A DNA stretch of 64,000 bases from Steromphala cineraria (lineage: Eukaryota; Mollusca; Gastropoda; Trochida; Trochidae), in contig OU744732.1 in NCBI GenBank assembly GCA_916613615.1, positions 55,157,727-55,221,726 of the forward strand. The letters are read 5' to 3'. Below the pieces are notes generated by a model, which made no database searches, was not told the DNA's origin, and saw only the letters and a program-made list of their open reading frames with translations. Shown one piece after another: positions 38,801 through 53,800 of the stretch. The translations under genes and the position numbers were made by a program. How positions within the stretch are numbered: position 1 is the stretch's first letter; each line of letters begins with the position of its first letter.

Positions 38801-41800
38801 GGCGCAGTTCCTCCAAAGCAAATTTTGATCTAAAAATGTTACCACTTTTTGTTTGCAAAGGCTTTATTGATTTTAGATTTAAAATTGCTTTTTGGAACTG
38901 CAAGCAGTTTGGAAAGAACAACATATGTACTTAAAGCTACAAATTAATTCAAAAAAAAAAATCAAATGTAGACTAGGCTATCTGCACAATACAGATTTAC
39001 AAAATACCTTTTCCCTTTTGTCTATTTCTTTGATTTTGTTTTCTCCCTGATGAGAATGCATTAATTAAAGAAGTAAGAATTAAAATGATGTTCAAAACAA
39101 AATCAAAACCTCATCACTAATACCTCTTGCATAAACTTGATATTTCATAATATTAGTTCTTACCATCCTAAAGTTAAAATAAATAGAAATAAATATTGAG
39201 AATGCAATTTCTGAAAATTGGACACAACCAATTGGTTCAATTCTTTGTACAGTCTTGGGATCAACATCATCTTAAGACAACACCTACACAATCTTGGCAT
39301 ATTTTCCATTGAGTTTTGGTTATGTAAAATCTTAAGATTGGTTGTCCAGATCCAAAGATTGCACAAAAGATCACTTCTACTTGCAAAACTATGGATAAAC
39401 ATTTTACTATTTCATATTTGCTCTACACACAGGGAAGTTATTCTCTAATTATCTTTGGAAGGTTTGCTCGTTAAAGGATAATCAGCACTATACAGTGAAA
39501 TTTACAACATGTTTGGACAGGTATTTTGAGGTGTGTACGGGAAAAGAGTTAGGTAAAAGTGCAAAAAACTCAAAACATCCTGTTTTCCATAGGTTTGTTA
39601 GTTTTAGTCAATATATCAATTACCATGTCTTGCTTAATGATATGTCTTACCATGGTTCAACATACCTCATCATAAGGTAATGAGAGACTTATAATTATCT
39701 GGTTACCTTGAAAAAGCATTATCTTACTGCTAAATATATTAAAATCTTCATTACATTTTTACCTGTATAAATCATAATGTCTTACTCAAAACTGATTTAA
39801 AATCTCCAAACATCATATCAATCAAATGTTAGATAAATAAGAAATCCAATCACAACAGCATTTTTTAGAAGTTAGGTTCATCTCTCTATGAATTTAAGAT
39901 TAAAAACATAAATCTAGAGATCTAGAACTAAATAGAAGCAACAAATTCATATACATTTGTGAACACAACACCTATAAAACTGTAACACAATGCACAAATA
40001 ACAATTGATTAGTACACTACACTATCACAGTCAGTAAGTTGGGCTTTGCTAGATCAGTGTGTAAATAGACCAGACACTTAAAGGGGCAGTAGCACGCTTT
40101 AGGGGGAATACAAGGTGATGTCAGGAAGGTGAAAAAAATTGTTCCAGTTAAAAACCATGTCTTTAAACGAAATGAAGCAGTAATAAATCAATATATTATG
40201 TGAAGTTCAGCCATGGGATTCCTTTTTCTTACACAAAAAGAACTAAAGGTGTTCACACAAAAATGGCCGCCAATGGACTTGCATGTATGTGCATGAATCT
40301 TCATAATTTGTTTTCTGACTATGGATGATTTGTTTGTGTGATAAGAAAAACTGAACATATAAAATTTCAAATATGTGCTACTGCCCCTTTAAGCTACATA
40401 TTTTTTATTAATACACTAAAACTGGTACTACAGAATTCATGGTATCTTTTCACAGTCAATGTGTAAGTCACTTAATTTGGAATAAAATGTATGACATATT
40501 TAACTCAGACAAATATAAACTGCTTGTATATTTTAATTAGGTTTAAAATGATTGTCAGAACAGATTATCTTTTATTTCAGAAAATTTACAAATAAATATA
40601 TCTTAAAATGTACAAAGCGTTTTATGTTCCTGAAAATGTACCAATCAAATGCCTTTACACATTGACTGCAGTCATTTCACTCTTTATTGAAGGAGTTGTA
40701 TGTAATATGGATGTTTTGAAAGTTCAGTAATATATGTTTGAATATTGTAAGTTGTAAGAAGAAAAGAAAAAGTGGACTACAGAATGGTTTTATAATCTTA
40801 AAACTTTCCTCTATTGAAAGAAATTGAGATAATATGATTCTCAGTAAAGAAGAAGATCTGAAGTTGAAGATATAAAATAAGGTTGGATCTGATGTTAAAT
40901 GGAAAGCTTAATTCAAACACAAAATGAAATAGTTATGAGAATATGAAGTTCCGTAATCAATTGGTGTATATAAAGGGTTGTGAAGAAAAGAGGCCTGGGT
41001 TCTTAGGGGCAGAAAATGACTTATTTACAGTCTTTCTTTTTGGAAAACATTGTCTAAAATTTCAAAAAGAAGAGAAGGAGAAGGCAATTTTTTCATGTAA
41101 GTATTTTTTTTTAAAATTGTGATAAGACATAAGTTGAAGAAATTTTGACATGGAGTTATTTATTATGAAAGTATTGGTGATCATTTGATGAACTAAAGGG
41201 TAAGCTGTGATATAAATTTTGAATCTTTAAAAATATATAAAACATTTCCCAGATTGCTATTACAGCTGCCAAAGGGATCGAGATAAAGTGGATTTAAATC
41301 AATACACATACCAATAAGAAAAATGTGATTGAATGTCAACCACATATATTTATGATTTCTTTTAGCCATACTCTTTAGAAGAGATGTGCATGCGTAGTAT
41401 TTAACCATTATTGTATTGTGGTATTCATGATACAAACATTTTGCATCAACAAAATCTAGAAGCACACATACCAAATAAAGCTATTGACCAACAAAGATTC
41501 AATTTACAACAAATATCCATATATATAACACTACAAAATCAATCTACTTAAAATTAAACTAAAAATATGTTCTCAAAAATGTAACAGATTATTTAAGGAT
41601 GCTTCAACAGTCATTATTGTTTATTTTCAACAAATTGATTAAAAAAATTTCACATAACCCAAGTAAGAAATTGTACCCTATACATATTACAGATATATTT
41701 CCTATTTCAAATGCTCATATTCATATGCAACCATACAAATGTAATAATAATGTTAATTTCTATAAAAGGTTCAAGGGTAGGGTTACCCAATTTAATGTTT

Positions 41801-44800
41801 GGTAAATTTTTTAAAGCATTATTTTAATAAACTACCTTGGTAACATAAAAGAATCAATATATTATTATATACTCAGGGATACTGTAATATCATTTTGTGC
41901 AAGTTCAATCAAAAATGTTCAGACAATAAGACAAGGAACTTGACATATGAACAGGATGTAGTCACACAGACAAACAGACAGACAGATAGTTGGGCAGGTG
42001 GACTGACAGACAGACAGATAGACGGACGGACGGTTGGATAGACAAAGGCTGCATACCTCGACCCCTGTGTTTGGGTTTAGAACCACTAACTGGCTTGATT
42101 TCTGTTTGTATAAAATAGATTATCCACAGATAGGGGATGACAAAATCATAACAGGTGCTTTTAGTGGTTAGTTGGAAATCAGCTCATGTCAAGGTGCAAA
42201 ATGTTACCTGTTTTCATCATTCTTTCTCAAATCATAATCACAGGTAATAGTTATGAAATTTGATATTTGAATTTCAGGGTATTACCAGTGATTTATCACA
42301 ATCTCATTTCTCTTGATCTATCATTTCCAAATAAATGTTTATAGTGAATAAGTATATTACGTAAATTATGTATAATCAATATTCCTTACAAGAATTAGTT
42401 TACTTGAAAGATGTACCCAGAAAGGTCAAATCCATATTGCACTTTCATTGTTCTTATCAACAGAATTTCAGTTTTGATAATAAACAAATCATTTATGTTT
42501 CAAATTATTATTCTTATTTTTATCAAATTTATTGAATAAACATACACATTTTTCTTGTTCAATTTGCTTCAGAATGATTCTCAAAGCGATGGTATAGCTA
42601 GGCTACTAGTTTGCACTTCTGACATGGACTAATTATCCAATGTAAATAAAATCAATTCAAAACAGGTAAATAAATTTTAACAAAAGTGTTTTCTGATTTT
42701 TCACTTTACATAGAAATTTAAATATTACCATGTTTTGAGTTGGTTTTATTTTGTTGTACACATGCTTAGGATAAAATAGAATGTTAATTATTTAAATAAA
42801 CTAATTAGAACAAGGTTTATACTACAATGTTACTGATTAAAATAACCAAGGAGAATTAATCAAATATTATCACCTTGACTATGATATATATGTATATACA
42901 ACATTGAATTTTACAACATTAAAAAAAAATTTAAAAAGTGACTTTGTAAAGTAAAAGATAGAAAACAACATTGAAACTAAACGTTACTTTTAATATACAT
43001 GTATGTAAATGCAGATTAAAGTGTTACAAATAAAAAAAATAAAGAAAAATAGTTTCATGCATTAGTAATGATTCTATTACATGAATACATATGCAAGTTG
43101 TGTCCAAATTTCATAATATATTGGTATAACTCAGAGGCATTTCATATAAAAGAAAACTGATCTTGATGTTTTTCTATAGTTGAGTATAACCTATATCTCT
43201 GTAACATAACTATATCCCAAACTTCTTATATTTCAAATAGCAGAAATAAATTCCAATTTTGAGTGTTTCAATTTTTAAGATATAATGCTTCATCAATCTT
43301 CAAAAATTCCCTTTTCAAAGTGAAAAACTTTAAGAGTGATGAATAACTTCGCAATTATTATAAGGATTTATCAATCAATTTCAATTAATATATACTTATA
43401 AGTTTTCTTTTTTTCTGAAATACCTCTGTAAAATATATATATGCATTCATATCACCACTGAAATTCAAAATTGTCATGCATGTTTGTTGTTAATCTTAAA
43501 CAGAAAACAACCTTTCATGCGAATGTATTAAAGATCATGCAAGACATTTCCCTATGATGTTAAAGTTTTAATTTTCAAACACTGTTAGTTATGTTTACAG
43601 ATATACTCATGCTGCATGCAGTTGTTAGTAAACTGGATACATTGTCTCACAATTTATTTGGAAATTGACCAATGAGAGGCGTTTTCATTTCTGATTCATT
43701 CACGGCAGCGTGTTTGATTTACGGAAACTGCCGATATTTCCCCACATTCGACCAGGCATTTGTTTAAAGAGGGGGTGGTGTTAATGAGAGGGTCAGTGGT
43801 CAAAAGTTTGAAGAAGTTTGATAGTTTGGGCGAGATGTTCAGCAAGCTAAGAGAATGATCTACGATTCCAACGTAAAATCTTGAGATCAAATTTAGTTTT
43901 AATTGCACCGCACGTTTAACAGTCGGATGTCCAGTTTTTGATCAGGTTTCAGTGTCTCCCCTTTTCTATTCTATATAACAGATAGGGATAACGCTAAAAT
44001 GTTTATTTCTTGACCGATTTCCTTTAAATTCGAAATGTAGGTTTATCTCAACATATGAAAACGATATATGAGTGCAAAAGTTTGAAAATTTTTTTTATAG
44101 GGTCCACGAATCTCTGTGACTTTTGTCTTTAATTTTATTATTGACTCTAAACTACTCAATTATATTAACGAAGAAAACAACATTAACATTTCAACTCGTG
44201 AAACAATGTATTCCAGATACTACAATATATAAGATTCAAAACAAGTTAGCAAGTGTATATAAAACAATATTATCATAGTCACCATATGATTATTATACAC
44301 AAACAACATTATAACACATAAAGAATGTTATTACACATAATCAATAAAAGTATATATCGTAAATGTGACAATTAAATTGTTAGACAAATAACCAAGTGAT
44401 GTACAAATTGTTAGATGTTGTTACAATTGTTAATGCAATTTAGTACATGTTACCAATATATATTCAGACATGTTAGACATTGTAGCAAATTGTACAACAT
44501 TGTAACAATCTGTAGAACATCTTGTTAGATGTACAACATACAACATACTGTTACACATTGTGTACACAACTATTGTTAGCCAAAAGTGTTAGACATTGTA
44601 ACGATCTGAACAACATTGTAACAATCTGTACAACATTGTAACAATCTGTAGAACCCTTGCTAATAATCATAATGCCCAAAAAAAACCAATAAATCCCATT
44701 TTGGTAGATTTTCTGATCCAGTGTTCTAAGATTATTATTACACAATTTACAGAAAATAAAGCTATTGTGTACTCACTGTAGCACGATCTGCCGTCCACAC

Positions 44801-47800
44801 CAAGCTGGTACCCTGGTGTACAGGTACATGCGAACGATCCTTTAGTGTTAATACATGCCTGCGAGCACCCGCCATTGCTGATGTCACATTCGTTGATGTC
44901 TATGGACAAAGTTAAAAGAAGAGAGACATTAATCTTGAATCAATTTTCCTTCTCAATTTTTAAAAAGCTCTTCATTGGTGATTTTAGGGAAAAAAATGTC
45001 AAATGACTTCTTAAACAACACTGTTAGATAATCTCATAATGAACTTAAATAGTTTGAAAACAGCCTTTAGCTCTGTAGCTCGCTTATATTATCAATAATC
45101 ATACCACAAGAGCCACATATGGAGCCAAAGGATTACCGAAGGCTTTTAGAGCTTAGTCCTTGTCGACCTAATGAGGGTCACCAGGTCATCAAATCTATAT
45201 TTTGTAATACCTATCAGTTAAAGAGTCTGTCAACAAGGTTTCAATCTCCGAGGCTTTTGGTTCTCGAGAAGAAGATAGAAAAAGATAAAAGGACATGATG
45301 GACTATGGTACTGGAACACAAGATTTGAGTTTTTTAGATTTAGCTAATAGATCTTGAGAAGTATAAAGTATCAAAAGTTTACAGATAGAAAGATAGACTG
45401 AGTGTTTGATGGATGGGAAGATGATGCATGGATGCCATTCCATGCCTTTCTAGGCCTGATGAGTTAAACATGCAATTTCAACACAAAAATAAATGATAAC
45501 TTTAACATTTCCAGGTATTTTATATCTCAACAATTCATTGATTCTTAAATACCGGTATATATAATCATTAACATAGATATAAGTTCGTCCCTCTTTCAGT
45601 ATCATTGCTCAAACATGTATTCAAAGGGAGAACAATCTTATAGATCTAATTCTAAGAGAGGGTTATATCTGTCAGCAACAAAGAGCAGGAGCAGGAGCAG
45701 GAGCAGCAGAGTTTTGTAGTCAAATGTGTTGGGGTTATACCCCCTTCATTAGACTCTAATCTTATCTTGAATTAAATCCAATCATCTTCTAACTCACCAA
45801 TACAGGATCTTGAGTCTGATGCTGTTCTGAATCCTGCGAAACACTGGCAGGTAGCCCGACCGTTGGAGTTGACACATTTGTGCTCACAGCCCCCATTTCT
45901 TCTTCTACAAGGATCCTCCTCTGTAAAAAGTTTAAAATTTAATAAACTTTTAAATCAAAGTATTTTGTACAAACACATAAAAAAGGCACAGTTAATCTCT
46001 GATGCATTGTATAAATGTAAAGGATAACACCAGATCACAAGGGCTTTCTGTAGAAAAAAGCCCACTGACCAAGGGATGAGCCCGAAGGAAATGTTATTTT
46101 CTCTCATGTATACAGCAGGATATCATTTATTCATTTATTTTCATAAATACTAATATATAGTATAAAAATTTATAAGAGGACTTTAGAAACCTTGTTCATT
46201 TACCTAAGCTGTCATGGTCATGTCGATATAGCGTTGGGTAAAGAGTACAGATTCATGATCATTTCATCAAATATTTTCATATTAGATTATAGATTTAGAG
46301 TCATTTTTCTAAAGGGCATGTCAATACACACACTAACTGTCACCATAAAAAACTCCAGTTTTAAAACAGAGATACAGTAGAAAGCGGATAAAGCAAACTC
46401 GAATATAGCGAACAATCAGATATAGTGAAAACATTTAAAGTGCTGTCGAAAGCCCTATGCATGTTGGCCAAACGTGAGAAGCGGACACTGGATATAGTGA
46501 ACTAAATTCTTTATAGTCCCTTGGAGTTCTTTACATCTGTGTCTATTGTATTTCTTACCCTGGCAAGACCTCATATCACGCCCCAACCTGAAACCCTCTC
46601 GACATCTGCAGTGGAAATGTCCGTTGTATCCATCCACACAAATGTGCTGGCATCCACCATTGTTTCGTCCACAACCAGAGACCGCTAAATACACAAAAAA
46701 GTAAAATTAACATTTTCCTGAATGATTAACATACATCATTTGAGACAAGTAATGATACTAAAATAAGACGTTTGAAAAAAAATCCAAAAATATTTGATAA
46801 TCAGATCATTCATATATTCAGATTTTCATATATTATATTTTCAGCAATCCTTTTTTAAAAATTAATGACTATCAAAACTGAAAATAAATAATAAATTCAC
46901 AAATAAACTTACAAATGGACAAAAAGCTTACAGAAGCAAGAAAAGCTCAACAATTCAATGCATCTAAAATCTACAAACAAAATAAGCTTAAATTGACAAA
47001 TAGATTTGCTTTTCAAAAACAGATTGTTAACAAATTCTTCATTTGTATTACTAAAAAACTGAAAATAAGCGATTAATCCTGGGCATCAATATACAAGGAA
47101 AACATGAATGGTTTGAGAGCACATATAAACATTATAAACATTGGTTTATACGAATATAAGCGACCAGAGGGAAGAAAAGGAGGACAACACGAGACAATTA
47201 AACTTAATAGGACCTGAAAAATATATAATATGCTGACTAAGAATTTATTGGGATGACATTAAATAGAGACTTAGGAAACTACAAATATGATACATAATCA
47301 TCACTTATCGTATGCTATTTAAACAATGTGATTGGATTACAAATGACTGGGTTTTGTCATTGTTTAACTGGTGACATGCTAATATGAGGGCTGCTTAGGT
47401 GGAGAGGAATTAAGCTCCCTGATGGAACAGATTTGATTCCCGGTAGTGTCAATATTTTTTAACTTTCACTCGCCGGAACACAGTCAGACTGCTTGATATA
47501 TGCGTATGTTGAGTTCGTCATTTTATGTAAACTTTTGACTAGACCATAGCTGCTCTACCCCTTCGTTGTTATATGTAAGAAAATGTATATATCATAAATG
47601 GTCCAAACAAATAGTAAATACAATTTGTGTGTATAATATGCATGATTTTAAAGAAATGTTATGAAAATATGCCAACGAATTTATATGATATATTAATGAT
47701 ATTTTTCAGATGTTTATGAACCTAAATCTGAATCAAATGATTTTATATGTGTTGAAATGATGAAATAACATCATACAAAAACTGCTAATAAATTAATAAA

Positions 47801-50800
47801 TGGAACTGAGATGAATGTGTTGCTGAAAAAAAATTATTCATGAAAAAATGTTTAAGATGGAAAATGTGAATATTTTTCGTTGTGATTGAGTGAAAATGAG
47901 CACTGCATGTGTAGGATTTAAATAAAAAGATTTGAATAACATTTAATCCATGCTGTGATGCAAAATAAACTTTTGACATTGATAAAAACATAACCTATTA
48001 TATCAGTTAATTGCAGCTTCAACTTTAAAACTAAAAACTATTTAGGTTAATTCTTATTTCAAGAGCCATAAATTGGCGATCAATGCAATACAATTTTGAA
48101 GAGAAGGTATTGAGAATTTTCAATTAAGTTTAAGCAGTGAATCAGATCAACTTAAGATTTAATAGAACCAAGTTTGAAATTCAATTCATATGAATTGTGA
48201 TTTTAAATTTCTCTAAATATATTATATTCCTGAATATCAATAACTGATTTAACAATTCCAACATAAAAGTAGACATTTACGTTTCCAAACGTAAACTGAA
48301 CAGACAATTTTAAAATATCTTAATTACTTGACATTAATTTATTTTAGAAATTCTATTATTGTCCTAGAAATTGTGATGATCTCAAGAAAAATATTATCTG
48401 CATTTAAGAAAAATCTTTTTTTATAATACAATTCGATCATTATCCAACATATTAAAATGATCTCAAAAATGCTATTCTTCAATTCTGGATCTAGGAAAAA
48501 TCAAATTTTGTTTGAAAAACTTTTGTCCAAAATATTGAGAATGCTTAAAAGATCTATGATCATTACCTTCAGTATGTAACAACAACTTGAAGCACGGTGA
48601 GCATGGCTCGTTAATCATCAGGTAGACAGGTGAAAATAAGAAAATTGGGAAAATGGAGAGAAACCTACTTAGGAAATACCAGTTTTCACAGATTTTGAGT
48701 ATCCTTAGATTTCGGAATGTGAATTGGTCTGAACAATGTGTCTGTGCAACTATAGTGAAAAATGCAGCAAAAACAGTGCAAAACACCATAAAATGAACAT
48801 AAAACGTACACATTACAACAAGTCTCATACACATACAAAACATAGATCTATACTTAAATCATTTATTCCTGAAACTGTTTCGGTTTTGATATCATTGAAG
48901 ATGGAATATGACAATTGGTTTAAAACACATACAAAACATAGATCTACTTAAATCATTCATTCTTGAAACTGTTTGGGTCATGATATCATCGAAGATATAA
49001 CGACAATTGGTCTAGAACACATACAATAGACAAACATAGATCTATACATTGATACTTGATTTTTTTGCAAAGATTTTGACAGGTAGAGACAAACAAATAA
49101 CAAAACACAGACTTTGAAACAAACAGGGCTAAATGCAACAAAAAAACTCTGGGGAAAATTTTTTGTAACACATTGTTTTAATGACATATACTGAACAAAC
49201 TCTGCATATTTTTTTTTTTTTTAAATTAAATAGATATGGTAACATCAATATTGTAATTCTGAATTCTGAATTTGTTTGTAGTAAATATTTCATCAGATGT
49301 TCAATAAAGAATTCTAAATATATTTCAAAATAATTTTGAAATTTATATATATCCAACATATTTTTTGACCAGTATATGTTATAATTATATATTTAAAAAG
49401 ACTTTGGAACAAATGATGATCATTTGGTTGTTTGGTATAATCAGTTGTTTACTTAAAACATTACACACGGAACGACAACAAAGTAGTTCTTCGCATGGAA
49501 GGATAAACAGTTCAACAGACAAGAAGACAGAAACAAGGGACCCAGGATAAATTCAAACTAAATCAATTTTCTATTCTTAGTCTAGATTAATCTTACAAAT
49601 GCAACATAAAAAGTTTTAACTACAAAAATATACAAAGCATGCATTTTAGTTCATTTGCTGAAAATGAATGTGACTTCATTATTACAACATTTCTAGCATA
49701 AACATTTTCATAAATAGTTATGCAACATCACATTTTCACATGTTATTGACAACAACTAATTAAGACGAAGATAAAGGCAATATTATGGATATACAACTTC
49801 TTTATTCAAGAGGATTGCTTGTTTGAGAACAACATTACTATCTATGTGGAAACGTCACAAACTTGAATAAAGAAGTTGTATATCCATAATATTGCCTTTA
49901 TCTTCTTCATCATCACAACTTCTAGAATGCCCATCAAAGAAAACAACTAATTAACTTTATAACACTAAAACCTTATTCAAATCAAACGGATATTGCATAG
50001 GTTATATATTATAAAATAGCCATACAAGCCAACAGTTATTTTAACAATACAATATTTCTTGACAGAGCCATACATTCATCTATAAACAATACTATCAAAC
50101 TAAACATTTCCCATGTCATCTGATGCTGTAACTAGGTTAGTGAAAACAAAAAAAATTTAATTTAAATTTAAATTTCAAACGAGAACTGTTTGTTAAGTGA
50201 CATATAGGTGAAAAACTATTCAAAGCTGACAAGTGAGATACAGTGATTGTTAGAGTGATGTGGTTGTTGAACAAAAGTGTGAAATTGTAAAAAGTTAAGG
50301 TATTTGAGAAAACATGATGATGTGAGAATCAAAGAATCAATAGAGAGAATGTGATTTACAGACAATGATAGAAGTTTGAACATCTTGTGCACAATAATTT
50401 TAATTCTTTCGGTTAATCTTTTCAATTTCTAAAATTAGTTAATAATTTTGTAACTAAGATAGTCTGTTTCCATACTCCAAAACAGGTAACAACACTAAAG
50501 TCGACATTTGATGTGTTTGTAGTGTGTGTAGCATAGTGCGCAATGCGTAATGCATATTAAAACACTTTACGCTAAAATAGTAAAAGTTGATTTGATGTAC
50601 AACTTGATGTTTTTTTATGGATCAAAATGTGTCTGGAAATGTTTAAGTTCCTTGTCCTTCACTTGTTTGTAATGAGAAATAAAACTCTCACGTTCCACGT
50701 TAAAATTCGCCAGTGCCAAACTAGTGCAGTCACCAAAGATATTAAATCTTTTGTCAGGTTTCATTGAAACAGTTTATAAGAAATTGTAATTCTCACTTTT

Positions 50801-53800
50801 TCATGTTATTAATTCTAGTTTTTTGGCAAAATGGTTTTCATATAAATACTATGGTAATGTGTATGGTTTATGTTTTCATATGTAGATTTAACAAACCAAC
50901 CAATGTTTTAAGGAATTGTCAGGAACAATACCAGGGTTTCCAGACCATTTGGGGGTAACAGTTCATCAAGAACTTTTAATTCTTAATTCCATGTTTCAAT
51001 TCTGGTTTTTTGACAAAATGATTTTCATATAAATACTATGGTAATGTGTATGGTATTATGTTTTCATATGTAGATTTAACAACCAATGTTTAAAAGAATT
51101 ATCAGTAACAATACCAAGGTTTCCAGACCATTTGGGTTTAACAGTTCATCAAGAAATTGTAATTCTTAATTGCATGTTATTAATTCTAGTTTCTTCCTAT
51201 GGCATATGATTTATATATTGATACTGTTGTAATGTGTATGGTATTATGTTCATATGTAGATTTAACAACCAATGGTTTAAGGAATTGTCAGTAACAATAC
51301 CAAGGTTTCCAGACCATTTGGGTGTAACAGTTCATCAAGAAATTGTAATTCTTAATTGCATGTTATTAATTATATTTTTTTCCTATGGCAAAATTATTTA
51401 TAAATGAATACTGTTGTAATGTGTATAGTATCATGTTTATATGTAGATTTAACAACCAATGTTTAAAAGAATTGTCAGTAACGACACCAGGGTTTCCAGA
51501 CCATTTTGGGGTAACAGTTCATCAAGAAATATTAATTGCATGTTATTGATTCAAGTTTTTTCCTATGGCAAATGATTTATATATTTTAATGTGTATGGTA
51601 TTATGTTCATATGTAGATTTAACAAACTAACCAATGTTTATGGAGTTGTCAGTAACAATACCAGGGTTTCCAGAACCATTTGTGAGGGTAAGACAGTGCA
51701 CAGGTTATTACCACTCTACGAGGAAGTGAAAGTTAAGTCGTCACACATCTAAAGATAAGTTTTTGGCAACAGAATTGGTGTCAAAAGTGTTAAGTGTTTG
51801 GTCTTGTGTTTACATCAAGGTGGGTAAAAGATTCCACATAGAAAGATTTCTTCAGAAAATTAACATACTTGTAGATGGAAAAATCATAATTTCTCAACTA
51901 CAAATAGTTTTTAAACTTCTATACTCCCCCCCCCCCCCACCCTCTTTAATTTTTAGTTTTTGACATGCTCTGAAATTATAAGTTGACAAAAATCTTGAAA
52001 AAGGAGAGATGAAGACAGGTAATCCTGAATAATTATGACCAGATAGGTTTACAGGCATATTGTTGAGTATATTTCCTCTCTTTTTCAAAAGATATAACCC
52101 CCATCCCCCATTTCAGAAATTCTGAGGTCTGCCATTGCAAACAACTTTTAGTTAAATCAGATAGACTAACAAAATAGTTTTGAAGAATTGAATTGTTATT
52201 TTAGAGTCTAAAGACCAATATTGATCATATGATGTAATTTTGTTCGTATATTGATGCACACATTTGGATTGTGTTAAAAAAAATATGTCCAAGTAGTCAA
52301 GATTAGCCATGAAGAAAAGCTGTTAGACAATGATATGAATTTTGATGTAAGAAAATTTTCAAGAGATGTAATAAATTCAAAACTTTGGCATATGACCAAA
52401 TATTTTTCATTTTGAGACAAGGAAATCTTTTACCTCCTTTTCTTTTGATGTAAACACATAATTATGTGACATGGTGACAAGGATGAAAATGCATATTTAA
52501 CATATTATTTACCAGAACCAGTGACTCTCATATCTAATATAGCTAAGTTGCTATTAGTTTCAGGTTTGGTTGAGACAGCTGAAATAAAAAAAATACCATG
52601 CTCACACTATTAATTAATTCAACAATATTTAAAACAAAAACTATGAAAACAATATTTATCACACTATGAATTAGTTTAGAGAATCTTAAAAATGAAGTAT
52701 GGACAACAAATGACTAAAAAAAGAGAAACTAAAGAGTTTTTAATAAAGAAGAGTGAATTATACTATTTGATAGAACAATGATCATGATATGAATTAGTTT
52801 GTCACAACAAATATTTTGCTTGAACATTTGCATCTATGTATTTTTATACTAAAACAAACAAGTAAACACAAACAATTGTTAAACTATAACAAAATATGAA
52901 AACTATCAACAAAAATATAAATTTTGATAATTCTAAAATTCAATGGAACAAGCTGAACTCAACTCTTTCAAAACAATTATTCTTAACACTACTCTCCAGT
53001 TGTAGTAGTAAATTAATGATCTTTTTTCAATATTTTTTTGTAGATCTATCGGTATTTCAAAGGAAACTTCTTACAAATGTCAGCGATGAAAAATTTATAT
53101 CTGTACCCTTATTTGCCGTTGACTCGGATGAAATTCTATTGGCTGATTGTTGTCTCTCAGAATCAACGTTTTTATAGGGCATGTGTTGCTCTCGATGGCG
53201 GCTAGTGCTACTGAAAAGTGGTTTGATTTTAGACTCGGGTTTCCCAGTCAAGCTTGGGTACTGACTTTCTGGACGTTGACGCTGATTCCGTAGACGGTCT
53301 TGGCGTTGTCTATGTTGCTGGTTACCATAGTAACTACCATACAATGGATTCTGACGATTGTTTTCTCGATCAGATATAACATCGTGGTCTGAAATATGGC
53401 GGCCATTTTGAAATCCATTAAAAGTGCTTACAAGTGGTGACATGAACAATGTGATATCACATTCAAAATTAAATATTAACAAATAGAGAATGCATGTAAA
53501 TCTAGTCAAATTAATTGTACATTATCTTTTTTTGAGAGAAGGAAAACATTAAAGTGATCTGAATATAATTTTTATACAATTGAATGTTTCAATCATAATA
53601 CATTACAATAGACTACTTTTCTTCAAAAAATTATTTTTAGTTTTAATATTGACATGATAAACATGATTATCAGTAATCAAAATATTAATCAAAATTTAAT
53701 CATACATACTTTGGAGAGAAATTAATCTTTCTTTAATCTTCAATGTATCAATTACAATAATTCTGATCATTCTTTAAAAAAGTAATATAAATGCATATTC

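Larger units (their letters stand above)
37364..42056. other. Intron 7: AT-rich with one MITE
   Basis: It contains MITE copy 5 (40078-40392) and otherwise AT-rich sequence. Open frames near 39160-39450 on both strands are shadows without splice support or recognisable domains. I see no missed EGF exon. Confidence 0.6.
46685..52512. other. Intron 3: AT-rich, largely featureless
   Basis: Between exons 3 and 4, apart from the five-unit array at 50760-51695, the poly-C tract near 51935 and a hairpin around 49750-49905 (cttctttattcaag and gaaataaagaagttg arms), I see only AT-rich sequence. Longer open frames here lack cysteine patterns and correct-phase splice sites. Confidence 0.6.

Noticed and set aside
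48472..48843. Minus-strand frame with [15 protein letters not shown] before a GTAATG donor
   Set aside because: The donor phase fits but no acceptor in the required phase precedes it, and it lacks an EGF pattern.
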